Assembly: GCA_022113835.1 (NCBI GenBank)
Contig: JAILWY010000026.1
Location: forward strand, 9,575,001 to 9,639,000
Length of the DNA stretch: 64,000 nt
Direction of reading: 5' to 3'
Source: Atopsyche davidsoni
Lineage: Eukaryota; Arthropoda; Insecta; Trichoptera; Hydrobiosidae
The notes beneath the pieces were generated by a model. The model was given only the letters and a program-made list of their open reading frames with translations. It made no database searches and was not told the DNA's origin. Numbering within the stretch: position 1 is the first letter of the stretch; every line of letters begins with the position of its first letter. The translations under genes and the position numbers were made by a program. Shown in pieces: positions 11,871 to 24,840 of the stretch.

Positions 11871-14639
11871 ATATTCGCTATTGAAAATATTTTTTTTTTA
11901 AATGTAAGTTGCAAAAGGATTAGTCAAATTTTTGGAAAAAATATTATAGCGCGACAGACATTCGTTAGGTTCAAAAGTTTTTAAGTAAGTGTCACCAGAA
12001 GTTGTGAAATTGTGATGTTTCGTTTGTATTGTTATGATTGATGCTATATACTTAGACAAGGTAACTATGATAACACTCGTTAAAATGCCACTTATCATAA
12101 ATTTATACTACTGTTTTATATTACTATTTATAACGACATTTTAAAAAGATTATGTTTTCTTTTTGTATTATTTTACTTAAATAAATATTATATGTTTCGT
12201 TGAATTAATTTATTCTTACAAAACTGCCAAATGCTATTTTGTATTAACAAACAGCTTTTTTATAATAGTGGATTTACGATTTACTCTGAAGTTCTACATA
12301 AAATGTTAAGACCACCATTCACGGTAAACTTATTATCTTTGTGCCATTTTCATAAAAAAAATTATAAATTTCTCTCACGAATACTAAAATTATTCTGTCA
12401 AAAACAGATATGCATTACCGTGATATTAAATATAATTATTTAATTCAATTTCTCCATTCTTTAATATTTTACGTAATGTGCATATAATTATCTGTTATTT
12501 CAATATTCCACTGTCATAAATGTTTGATTCGTGTTATAAAATTTTGTAAAAAATATATATATTTATAGTAAATATTATCACTACTACATAAACGTAAAAA
12601 TCTTGTTCCTGGTATGTTTCGTAAAATATATACATTTGACTGCAGATTTATTAACACGTGAAATCGGTAATGGAAATTGCATGATCGACACAAGACAAAT
12701 TAGTTGTAACACTTGTCACCGAACAGAAAACAGCGCAAGAAAGTTCGCACCAGACAAGCCGCCTTACGCAATCGCGAGCTGTAAGACCGTATAATTGCCT
12801 CCTAGACATAATGACGGTGTAGAACTAATCCGTCCGTCTCCCACTGACTCCGTCACAACAGCACTGCCCACACCGCACTCCACTCACAACTTGGAAGTCT
12901 CTTCGGACTCATAACCACGCTTTTCAATTCACCCAAATCTTAAAAACACGCCAATTAAAATTCACTATTTTTACACTTGAATATATACAGTATCCGACTT
13001 GTCGCTTGTGAATACGCGGTGGAGGCAAGCAATGCACAAATGCCTAGCTTTAAGTTAACTTTTATTATAAGAGAACTCGGTGTTGTATACACATTCTTTT
13101 ATCTAGCTATTGCTGAATATTTGATAGATCACAATAAATATTCATTTATTGAGTAGGGTATGAGATATTCACACGAACAATACAAAACGAACCCTCGGAA
13201 ACAATGCGGGTAGTAGGTTCGATCTCACCTGTTCGGTAATTTATTTTTGGGGTTTTCTAATAATTTCAAGAGTATGCCACATACGAAAAGTATTTAATAC
13301 CCTTATGATATATAATAATAATTAAATAACTAAAGCAACCGGGTTTTATATTGGTTATGGTTTGCATCAATGGACAGAATAATATAATAAAAATATGCCA
13401 ATGTCTTTCAAATTAATTTAAAAAATATATTATTTACTTGATAACTAAATTTAATGTTGTCAATATTTGATAGTTCGGTCAACTAGGTGTTTAAAAGGTC
13501 ATTTTTATTTTATAAAAGGAAAATTTTGCTGATTCGTTATTCGCGACAGATAAAATTAAAAATTAAAATTTATACGTTAAATTACATCGCCGTAAAAAAA
13601 AGTATCTTTAGTCTGTATGACTTTTATTTCTTTTAATAAATTTTCCATAATTTGGGTGTAAATAACTTTAATCAACGCTCATCAAATTTTTTTTTAATAT
13701 CGCTTAATCCTTCAAAGTCATTTCCAGAGAATTTATATTAACCATTGCAAAAACCGGTTGATTTAATTTATTATTTTTCTGGAATGTCCTAAAAAGTGTA
13801 GAGTCAAACGTTATTCAATATCTAATTTTTAATTTTTTGAAAGGTTTTAAATTTTTACTTCCAAACTATTATAACTCTAAGAGCAAACTTATTAACAATT
13901 ATTTAAGGCTTCACTTCAAAGGCGTAGTTTTAAAGAATATAAGACTACATATTTTTAAGATTTGTACTTTTAATGTTAAGTAAAAAAGTTGTATGTACAC
14001 ATAAACCCATTTTAAAGCTGTATTTCCTTAACTTAGACGAATTGTTACATTACTTAACGCATTTGCATTAACATTCAATCGCCGTACAAATTACAACTTG
14101 CGAATACAAATTACAAGTAGTTAAAAAAAACGATCAACATCAGAATGAAAGTTTAACACCTTATGTGTGAGACAATATTTGCACTGCATTTAAAATTTGG
14201 CTGCATTCAAAATATCCCAAATTAGCTTTACGTGAGCACATTATGGTAAACATGAAACACCTAATATTCTTCTAATGCCTTTTCGTGCACTTTCACTAGT
14301 TTTTTAACAAGTACGAGCAAACGTTAAATTACTAATTAAACTGAGAATTCCATTACATTAAAATTCCAAAGGCGTTCAATGGGTCCAAAATCTGATTAAA
14401 CAGCTTTTATAATAGCAAGATATAAAATCACGAGCATTAACTTTTTAAAAATTAACACCTTACAACCTTAAAACACCATGGGTTTACCGCGTCACAAATG
14501 AGAGTCTTGCATAGAATGCGCAAAGAAAGATAACTCCTACCGAAAGCATAAATGCGTAAGAGATCCTATTTTGACTTTATTTTTTAGATATACTAAATAT
14601 ATCCTACTGCTGCTCATTCTTCAGGAAAAAAATCCAGTG

Positions 14640-14735
14640 AAAATGAGGCATTGGAGGAGAAAACTAACATGGATGCGAAATTCGGGAATACAGCCGAATG
14701 TAGAATTGCCTCAGGACAAACACATGTGCAATATT
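14640..14735 (+). mobile_element. Possible retroelement remnant, copy 1
   Basis: A short open frame with ggatgcgaaattcgggaatacagccgaat shares ggatgcg-aattc and acagccgaat, in order, with 20270-20320. Two diverged copies on the same strand with broken protein-like reading suggest fragments of an interspersed element. No domain is long enough to classify. Confidence 0.3.
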
Positions 14736-17700
14736 TTAGAATATTTATTTTATATCGATAAATGCATTTTGATTGTATGAACTGAATGATCCAATAACAC
14801 TTCCTTTTAATATTTACCGTTTTGATACAAAAAAATATTATTTGTAATAATTATAAATTATACCAAGTTCCGAGTAGTTATGCTCTGGCATATGTTAGAA
14901 TCGAGAACGGAAACTGTGAACTAAAATAAAAAAAATCACGATCCCTTTCACTTAAACAATCCACGCAAATAATTTAAGACATCACATCTAGGTTAATATT
15001 CCGATATTTATGGTCATAAAAATATCAACCTTCCTCACACACCACGCGCCCAACGTCTAGATCCGTGATTTCCTCGGCTTTGTTTGAGTTCATACATACA
15101 TTCATACAAACACGTCCTGTTTCCGGTCGCGCAATTTAAAAATAACATTTTTACAAGCTGGCGATAAGATTGTCATATTGATAAAATACTTACTATAAAA
15201 CAGATTCATCTGTGATGTATTTTAAAGTGATTATTGAGTGTTGCAAAATTTAATCTTAATATCATATCAATAGGACACTTAATCATTTCAGAAATGTTTT
15301 ATTGTTTTTTTTTTGTGACAGTATCTTTTAAAATTTATTTTAATTTTAATATTTGTAGCCTTAGTTATCACAATAATATGATAAGGGTTTGGTGCTTACT
15401 TTTTATTCATCACAGTCCAAATTAAATTCAAAACAAAATTGAATGTCTTTCCTAAATGCGTTATTTTTTAATGAAAATTCATGTTAGCATTTTAAAATAA
15501 TTAAATTCTCTTTACTACAGTTTGCTGAATGTTGAAAATATTAAATCTTGCACAACATTTTCACGCGAGAAACCCTTTTAACAGACGTAAACCAAAACCA
15601 CACATTCATTAACACTAAATAATAAAATTCAAAATATTTTTTTATGTTATTTACAAATGTTGCTCATAAAAGATTAAAATGGTTTATTTTAATATGCCCT
15701 AGTCCTTTTAAATGATTTATTAGTTATAACGCTTTTATTAAAAATAATGGTTTTATATTGGACAATAAGTACTTCGTAAAATCTTTAGTTAAAATTTTAA
15801 ATGTACTATTTAAAAAAATTACATTTAAAACAATAAAATGAATGTAAAAAGTTTCATACACAATATATATAAATGTGTAGCTTTCTGTTTATTAAATCAT
15901 TGAGAATGAAACAAATAAATATATTGGCGATTGGCGTTTAATCAATTTTTTTGTTTCTCATACTTTACAAATGCAAAATAGATTTTCAGAAGCTTAAATA
16001 AAAATTAATAGTTAATACATTTGTATGTTTTTGAAGCATGTATTTTAATTCAAGTCATCAGATACTGTCACTTATAATTTGCAATCGTCTTGAGTGACTC
16101 CATTCTGTCAAAAGACAGACACACTGTTTAAAAAAAAAAGGTTTCATTAGTGACATAATAATTTCACCATGTAATATAATACCACCAACGAATTGCGCAC
16201 TGTTACAAATTACTTTTCGAGACCTTTCCTTTATTTATCTCAAGCGGCAGTATATTTTATTTTCATTAAAATATACTACACTACTTAAGGCGCATCAGCC
16301 ATCTTGCAACGTCATCTGCAAATGGCGTAATGTATTCACATGGTTAAACCCGATGCAAATATTATGCACTGCGAATACCATGCGGTCAAATGGTAATAAC
16401 TAACATATGCGCTTACATGCACTACCACCGAGTGGGTCACAGGGCGGAAGGAAGGACGACCACATGTAAAAATATCATACAACAAACGTTCTCAAACTGA
16501 TGAATAATACGCGTCATTGAGATCCTATAACAAGTATATTGTCTAGTCGGCAATGGCTAATATTTTGTTTTTCAAATCCCATGTGTCTTATTCCACTAAT
16601 TCTCTTCCCGACATGGAGATACAAGCTATGAATATCTTTAGTTTTACGAGTATTGTTTTTGATACTAAAAATCCTTAATCGAAAAAATCATCATTTCTAT
16701 TTCATCTTAAAGGTTGAGTTGCAAGAATTCTAGAAAGTTTTTATACTAACCATTTTATTTTATTTATTAAAAATGTGTGACATGCCACCATAGAATTTTT
16801 CGGAATATGTTTTTTTTTAAATTATACAATATCAAAATTTACATAAATGTGTATTTTTACTTGTACAGAAAAGTTGTGGGCTAATTTCAACATGGAGCGT
16901 CTCAATTTAAAAAATCTGTCACTTTTGATTTTTCAATTTTGTTACATCACTCGAGGATTGAATTTTCCAGCGTAATATTATTTTTTTCCATGTTATTTTT
17001 ATAGCATCATCAATCAATCAACTATAAAACTAATAATATTTTATTATTCCATATCCTTAAGAATATTTACGAGAGCTGCATTCATCCTCTGATACTTTAC
17101 TTGAGTATTTCTCATCGCGAATCTCCTTGACCTCTCGTTAACTGATTATGTAATAGTTTTATCTTGAACCTATTATGGTTTTGTTCAGTCTCAAAGATAG
17201 TTAATTGATGCGTACTACTGCCTTATACGTATACAGCGAAATCATTATTATAACATTTGGCCTATAAAAACCTCTAAGAAGTGTATTTAGGACTTGCTGT
17301 TCTATAACGTGAAATAAATATCGGTCTTCACGCAAAACTTTGGTTATTTATACTTTTAGTAAAATTGTTTCTTAAAGTTGAAGTGTTGAAAGTTATTTCA
17401 TTGCGGTTCAGTTTAATCTTGTTCGTCCACCAGGTCGTTTTCTACCTGCAAGCCCCTCATTTAGTACCCTCTTCGACATACTGTCGATTCTGATATTGTG
17501 TCGGTACACGTGTCAATGATAATAATTAATTATATGTAGTTGTTACTTAAAAAAATAACAATTAGAAGAATGACTATGTAAGTAAAATTTTTGGTGAATT
17601 TAGAGATAAATATTTTCGTATTTGGCTCGAATGGATTACAAACCTCATTTGGCAAACCCGAGCAGATCACTGGATATATATCATGTTCAGCGTCTGTATT

Positions 17701-20264
17701 TACAAAGAACTGCTCTCCTTTGAGCTAACTTATAGTCGCAGATTTCACCAAGTACCGCGGACACACCATTTGTATAATTTCAATGCATGCGAAGAGCCTT
17801 CTGCTTAAATGCAAAACTGGATTCAGAGTTATATATTTAATAATAAATGTAATCATGAAAAAGATTCCCAACCATCATGTTAATCAAATTAACCTCACAC
17901 TTTTATGTTTGTGTCATTTGTGCACCATTTACATAAAACCTATTGTTCCAATGTAATTTTTTTAAAGAAATCAATGAACAATTCATTCCTGGGTAATTCA
18001 AGTAGATTTTAAAACTTTTAAAGCCATTTGTATCTTTGTAAGACTTCATCAGTCTGTTTAAAGCAATTAATATTATAATAACATACAACGTTGATTTTAT
18101 TATTTGAAATATATAAATCATAAATAAATAACTAAATATACTTGCTTTAAGAATTAAGGTTACGGTATAGGGGTGGATAGTCACCAAGAGTGATAATTTG
18201 AAGGTGTGCTCAAATCCCATAAATTAAAAAAAATATTTTGTCCTGTCATATATGTGTAAAAAATTTTTTTTAATGGTACATCCAATTGCTATTAAAAAAA
18301 ATTAATTTAAACAATACATTTTTTTAGCGACGTTTTTTAACCGAAAGAATCAATATCGGGAATTGCACGAACAGGATCTGTTGTCGCTTATGGTCGTACA
18401 TTTCTCGCAGATGTAATTCATCTTTTCCCGTTGGCTCTGCCAAATATGGTGAACTGTCTGAAAATAATGACAGTCCAACTTGAAAACGAAAAAAAAAAAA
18501 CAATCTGGCGAATTGCTCACAACTTGTTTAATAATGATATATGGCAAGCGCCGACAGACATACGAATTATTGTGTTATTTTAGGCCTCGTTGTTTATACA
18601 TTTGACTTCTGTATGAGAAATACTCACGTGAGGCATAAGTGAAGGTACGCAGAGTACACGCAGAAATTCCAAAGTGAATGCTTTTTAAGAAATGGATTTT
18701 ACTGAGAATCGGCAAGTCCAGCATTTATATCAAAACAGAAGATTATTTTAAAAGTGATTAATGAACGTAATATAAATAAACGACACAAATAAAACAGAAT
18801 TAATGATGTAGACACTGAAATAAATTGAACGATTAAAAAATGCTTTTGATTAACAAGCTAAACACAGCGTTAAATTGTTCATATATTTGAATAGGTATAC
18901 ATAAAAAAATAAAAGCGATTGAAGACTTATTTTAAGTCTCTGTTTCTAGGAAATTTAACATCTAATTACACTTGAGACTATTGCAGAATATTTCGCTTCC
19001 ATTGTATGACCCACACCTTGCATACTTAAGTTATTTTGAGATTCTTGCTCCTCTTACAAACACTTTTATTTTTACAATACAATAGTAAGTTGGAAACAAA
19101 TATGTTCACAGTTAAATATAAATGTAGATCTGATCAATTATTTCAAAATCAATGAAATATTTGATTTTTTTAACGATATTATCTAAGGATGCAAACAATT
19201 GAAATATCAATTATAAATAGCTTATTACATATAAACGAGTAAATAAGTCCAATTGAGAGATAAAACAATTTCTCATAAACTCGTACTGCATTTCAATAAT
19301 ATACAGAACAGCACCGCTGTTATTTCACATTTCCCATGGCAGCCAAAATTCTCAAAGCCCCAAGATATCTTGCCATCTTAAAGTGATGAGTTTATATGAG
19401 TGTTAAGTGTGCTTTGAAATTGCGAAATTAAGCCGACTTCTTGTTTTTCAACTTGCCCAACTGCGGGGAGATTTCCAGAACTATTTCGCATTCGTATGAA
19501 TGCGTTTCGTATAAAATGTATCACTTAATTAATGTATTCAGCATAAAATGCATTCGTTAGCGATAATGTATTACAATGCTTACGACTTCAATAAGAAATC
19601 GTCGAGCACAAACAATGTATTCGTGTTTTTCAATTTCTTTTTAATTTTTGTTTAATTTTAAGAGGGAGAGTATCGATTACTCTGGTTGCATGATTTTATG
19701 CCGAACATGGCAGGTGGTGACATAACTTGTGGTAAAAATTTTCTGGGGCTTACTTCTATACTTATAAATTATTTTACTCGTGTGTATGTATCCAGCATGC
19801 AAATTGCTGTTTAATAAAATTTAAATTTAAAAAGTAAAAAGGCTAAAATCATTTGAAGGTTACTGAAGAAGCAAAAACCAATATTATTTAGTGCTATTAT
19901 GGTCAGTAACTTTAAAAAGCTCAATCGGGCTAATTTATGTTTCTTACCATGTAAGAGCGTTCTCGGGCAGTAAGTATTCACGTGGCATTTTTCAGAGCAA
20001 TAACATGCATTTAACGATTGTTAAATTTAACAAGTGTAATTTTCCGCTGCAACTGCGCATCTGCGGTCCGAGTGACCAATCTCCATTAAAAGAAACAGTC
20101 CAAAAATTACATCTCACCTCAATTACACCATCCCCGGGGCGGATTTAAAAATACTTCTGTTCATGTCAGCATAAAGTACAATGCTTTAAAAGCATCATTA
20201 TTATAAAAATGTTAATATTTAAAATTAAATATATATGTTTAAATACATGTTGGAATAAGAAAAA

Positions 20265-20430
20265 TTATGTGGATGCGGAATTCACGCCAGTGGCTGGAAG
20301 TCGGAAGTACAGCCGAATTACTATAGTGAGACTGGCCCAGGATAGATATGTATTTGATGAAATGGTCGCCAACCTCCCATGGGGAAAGGCACTAGAAGAA
20401 GAAATACATGTTGGTTATTTTAATTTTTAA
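20265..20430 (+). mobile_element. Possible LINE-tail remnant, copy 2
   Basis: The frame reads RKYSRITIVRLAQDRYVF and KALEEE, reminiscent of the conserved C-terminal tail of insect non-LTR reverse transcriptases (W-(K/R)-x-x-AQDR...LEEA). Upstream it shares short blocks with 14640-14735. It is truncated at both ends and not a functional gene. The family call is inference from a short match. Confidence 0.35.
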
Positions 20431-20449
20431 AATATCGGATGATCGCATC

Positions 20450-20585
20450 GATTCTATGTGTGCACGAGGCTCCCCTGGCGTGTCAACTCACTCGACCATA
20501 ATCGCAGTCGGCGTGGCAGCTGAGGGGCGTGACGTCACGATTCGACTCATTGATCTCGACTTGCACTTGCACTGAGAGTGTAACC
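20450..20585. promoter_or_regulatory. GC-richer island containing a perfect CRE palindrome
   Basis: Stands out from AT-rich flanks and contains TGACGTCA at 20530-20537, the full palindromic cAMP-response element bound by CREB/ATF dimers, with gactcat (AP-1-like) shortly after at 20544. One such 8-mer is not improbable in 64 kb, so the support is the combination of motif and island. Confidence 0.35.
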
Positions 20586-23080
20586 ACAAACAAAATCAAG
20601 AATTATCTCTTATCGTAAACTTTTGGCTAAGTGGTCATTAACATAAAGTTTGTTCCTTAATGTTTATTCATGTTAAATGCTTCTAAGAAGCCGTGAGTAA
20701 AAGTTTCACAAGACCGTCAGAATCAGTCAGTACACAAACATAATACAGTTACCTTCCAATGGATTCTGACAGAGTCTTAACTGTGTAATGTAGTTTTTTA
20801 ACGACCTATTAAACTAACAAAAATATTTGGTTTCATACCATACGTATTTAAAATTTAAACCTGATATCTGGGCCCTTTAATCTGAGAAAAAGCTTTTCAA
20901 TAATACAAACAAACTCTTGGATCCCTTTTAATTAAATTTGCGCTGTCTCCCAGATGAAGGCGTTTTAATTACGAAAATATTTGTTTTCTTGCAATAATAT
21001 ATAGCTAGCCGAAAATTCAAATTTAACATATACAAAGTGAATAATTTTAAAGTTAATTTATTGAGTGTCTTAGCTCAAACACAATTTACGTTATTTACAA
21101 TGGTTAGGTTGATGAGTTTAAAACTAACCTTCAATAGTATGTAACTTTTTCACTCGCGTGTAATTTACAATGTATGCTAAACGTCTAATTGCAATAAAAA
21201 TGATAATATTGAAAACCATTAAAAAATATTTTCTCCAAATTTACTCAGTTTCAAAAATTTGGTGGTGCTTGAGAAAAACCGAAATCTGTCCGTTGAGTCA
21301 ATAATATTTATTAGTTCAGGCAACAGCAAAATCGAGATTCTGTAGGATTAAAATTGTAAATCTTTGTCGACTGTTAAAATTAAATAAGAACTTGGTGCGC
21401 TGAGCCGAATTTTTGTGACAAAGTAGGCCATCCTGTCACGACGGGACCTTTAATAAATGCAAGTGTTTTTTTTTTATTGATTCGTATCTGATACCACGTT
21501 GTATACGACACAATAAGTTCTCATTATATGCACTTACTCTCGGGTGACTGTTTTATAAAATTAAGATAAATATTTTAACAGCTGCAAAGCTCGATTACAT
21601 ACCATCAGTTTTTTCAATATACATATTTAAATATTTATGTATTTAATCGTAATTGTATTTATGAGTGGCATGTAGCATCACAATTGGTTATAAATATATG
21701 TATATATATATATTTACTAGTAAATGTGCTAGTAAAATTTGGTATACTGTTTCATATTTTAATAAAACAATATAAAAAATTTAAGCACATGAGTTGAGAC
21801 GAGTTCAATGAGAAAGAATACGTTGGTTATTAAAACCATCAATCAAATTAATTAATGAAAAATAGCTGCGTTTTTCAAACTACACATTTATCTCTCCACG
21901 TTGACATAATACATCAGCTAACTGAAAATAATGACAGACATTTTGCTTTTAGCTCCAGCTCTGACTGCCACTAACGAGATTTTATTATAAAAAATATATT
22001 TTATTAGTATTGAAAAATAATCACATTTCTCCAACACTTCTTATAACTCTACATTAAAATATATTTTTACTTTTGACATTTTGGATTGTCTAAATATGAC
22101 TTCACGTTTTACGTATCGTAGGTCTTTTCAGTAAGCACAATCCTTTGATATTTACATAATGATTGGCTGTTTATCCTGATTGGTGTCTAAATTAATCCAT
22201 TTGAGAAATTTCGTAACTTTGGAGTATACAATATCTCAAACCAATTGTATGCATTTAACACTGTTTGACAGCAAATGCATCAAAGGCTCTATGAATTTAG
22301 ATATTGCACTATTAGACTGGTGCTATTATTGAGCATTCCTCCATCAAAGCGCTCAATACGTCTAAAGATATTCATACAAACGATATGATTCCTTTCATAA
22401 CCTAATAATAACAGCCCTACATTGAGTTAAAGACATTAAATTTCTTAAAACTGCTTTTAGCTAATGGATTAATTAGTGATTAGGTCACCATCCTTGCACA
22501 TTAAATAAATATTTACATTATTCAATATATCTTTACGGGTTTAAAAAAACTAGAGGTATTTGTTTAGATATCATTTCATAATATGTTGAAACAAGCATAT
22601 AATATTTAAAATTGTTTACCGGTGTTGTTGTTTGCGTGTTTGGACTATATGTTAGTATGAGAATTAACAACTATTAAAGTATCAGTGACTTGTAGATAAG
22701 TTAATAAACTATACATTTGCCTTATAACCACCATAAATAAAAATTCAAATACTCTGTATTAGGAATCTATTTATCATGGATATTTTGAATTTATTGTGAA
22801 AACGGAATAAAAATCATGGTAGTTGTAAGAAAATCAAAGATATTTAAATTAACAGTCAGGAACATCTGAGCTCATTTTATCATAGATATCAAATATATTG
22901 ATACAAATCGACACGAATTACGATGAATTGTGATTCTTCCGAATCCCAAGTGCAACGTTGACCGTCTTTATCAGAAACTCCCTGGCCAGCATGTTTATTA
23001 ATCGAGAATGTAAATTTATTTTTAAATTATCGTTTATTTATTCACTTCATGAGTTTTGAAATAAGCGTATTATCCAGGAT
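20586..23080. other. AT-rich DNA, nothing identified
   Basis: No sustained coding frame. The only small structure noted is tttactagtaaa with a following ctagtaaa near 21713-21737. Confidence 0.5.
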
Positions 23081-23084
23081 GACA

Positions 23085-23263
23085 CGAGATAAGAGTCCCT
23101 CGGCGGTGCATGCCATCCTGCCGACACTCGACGTGCAGAAAGTGTCAGTCATTGTCTCGAGGCGAGCTTGCACTTTTCGAGCCGATTGGCATGAATGCGA
23201 ATATCTCCGAATGGGGCATCGGGGGTCGGTGTCGAAGTCTGTGTCGGTGTCGAAGTCTGTGCT

Positions 23264-23300
<37 letters not shown>

Positions 23301-23460
23301 TTGTCGGTGTCGGCGCTCGTCCGGCCCTGCCGCGGCGAGGCGCGACTCTGGCCCCGCGAGCACTTGCCCAATTGTCTCCAGCACACCTGGCGCGCTGATG
23401 GATGGTCTCTGGCAGGATGTAATTATCAGCGATATCAACGCGCCCGCATAATGGATTTGA
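23085..23460. other. GC-rich island around a GTGTCG hexamer tract
   Basis: Sharp GC-rich interval with several overlapping open frames on both strands, all caused by the hexamer repeat and high GC. No frame has protein-like content outside the repeat and no splice context fits. It may be a regulatory island or a domesticated repeat. Confidence 0.4.
23224..23313. repeat. (GTGTCG)n hexanucleotide tract, degenerate
   Basis: Roughly 90 bases of GGTGTC units with interruptions such as gaagtct and gctg in its left half. Same unit as the tract at 30302 but in the opposite orientation. Confidence 0.95.
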
Positions 23461-24479
23461 TTTCTGAGACTGGAGAGAGATTAGCGTTGTAATTTATGGC
23501 CGTTTTGAAACAATCCAGATTACTCTATTATGATCTTAGCCTTTCACAATGTCTTGGGATATTTAAAGAAAGATTACACGGGGAATGTATTAAAGCGCAG
23601 TGGCATAAGCGAGACATAAATACTGCTACTTAACTGATAATCGTGATCACGACTTTTTTAACTTATATATGTAAGAGTTATCATTCTTTTTTTGTTATTT
23701 TTCAACATCATACATCTATTTCATCTTACTCTCATTATTTTCAAACGAACATTAAAAATTCGACCGATGAGAACTCATTTATAAATATTTCTATCAGAAT
23801 CTGGAATGGACTTTTTCAGTATGTGTTTCCTTCTACATATAAACAAAAAATTTCCTAAGAAATATAAAATGATGTTTCTATGCGGCCACGTTTCCTTCCG
23901 TTGCAGCACTCTATGTGCGATGCTTAGACTCCTTATTTAGTTTTTCTGGTTACGAGTGTCTCCCGTTTATCGTTTATCAATAAGTAAACAGCACACTTAA
24001 ATTAACATATTTACTCAAAAATACATTATATTTTTTATTCTTATTTTCTGCAATATACTTAACAACTTTTACCTAATTATTTGATGAAAATCGGCCCATC
24101 GGCTCTGCCAAAATCCTTTTTAAATGGACTTGAAGATTATTTTTTATTAAATTTCATAACAACTTCTAAGTAGGCCACATCATTCGAAATCTATATTAAA
24201 AATATATGTCGTTGTGTAAATACTTACTAAAACACTAATGTATAGTAAATTATAATTTATAAATTTGTAACACAAAAAGTTAATTTGCTTTTTTACTAAG
24301 AGTCAATAGAATTGTACAATAGTGCATAAACTCTAATTTGCAGTACTAAAAAAGTATGTCTCATAAAAGTCTACTATCGTTGCACAATATATCAAAAGTC
24401 TTAACGATAATGTCCACTACAGTCAATAGATACTCCGTTTATCGCGTTCGAACAAAACTACAACTAAATAAGTCACGAC

Positions 24480-24840
24480 GTGGAACGGTTACAGGAGCAT
24501 GATTTCGAGTGGCTAACTGAGAACGGGCCTATTAGCTATATCAAATTTAAGCTGTTCTCGACTACTATTGCCTAACAAATAATGCCTCCGTTGTTTAGAT
24601 TAATCCAATGTTGTACTCGATTGAACAACCAGTCGCCGGCACTTGTCATTAGCCTACATTTTAACCGATCTTTGAACTTTTTGCCAGGTAAATATGCTAA
24701 TTCGTCACCTCTATCGTTAGCGGCATTGTGCGCTGACAGTTGATTACCCGCATTTGTTTACATGGCGGTTTTGCATTGATATCGTGGTTCCATTTAAATT
24801 TGCTGTTTACTCGATGCGAGTACGCGCCAATAAGGTCGTT
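24480..24840. promoter_or_regulatory. Candidate conserved non-coding element
   Basis: About 360 bases with balanced composition in an AT-rich setting, no long open frame, and several homeodomain/POU-like words (gattaatcc at 24598, tatgctaattcg at 24694). The composition and motif mix resemble enhancers; this is inference only. Confidence 0.25.

Larger units (their letters stand above)
11871..20440. other. AT-rich upstream DNA without a recognisable gene
   Basis: Contains only short open frames without protein character. Mildly GC-richer patches occur at about 12690-12930, 15035-15135 and 16280-16460. Possible transposon remnants are listed at 14640 and 20265. A segment near 18170-18225 (aggtgtgctcaaatccca) is weakly like a tRNA-derived SINE but too decayed to call. 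Confidence 0.5.

Noticed and set aside
13195..13235. tRNA or SINE suggested by ggttcgatctc
   Set aside because: A lone box-B-like word without any supporting secondary structure or second copy in the window.
23049..23492. 147-residue open frame rich in Val-Ser repeats
   Set aside because: Caused by the GTGTCG hexamer in a GC-rich island; overlapping frames on both strands are equally open.
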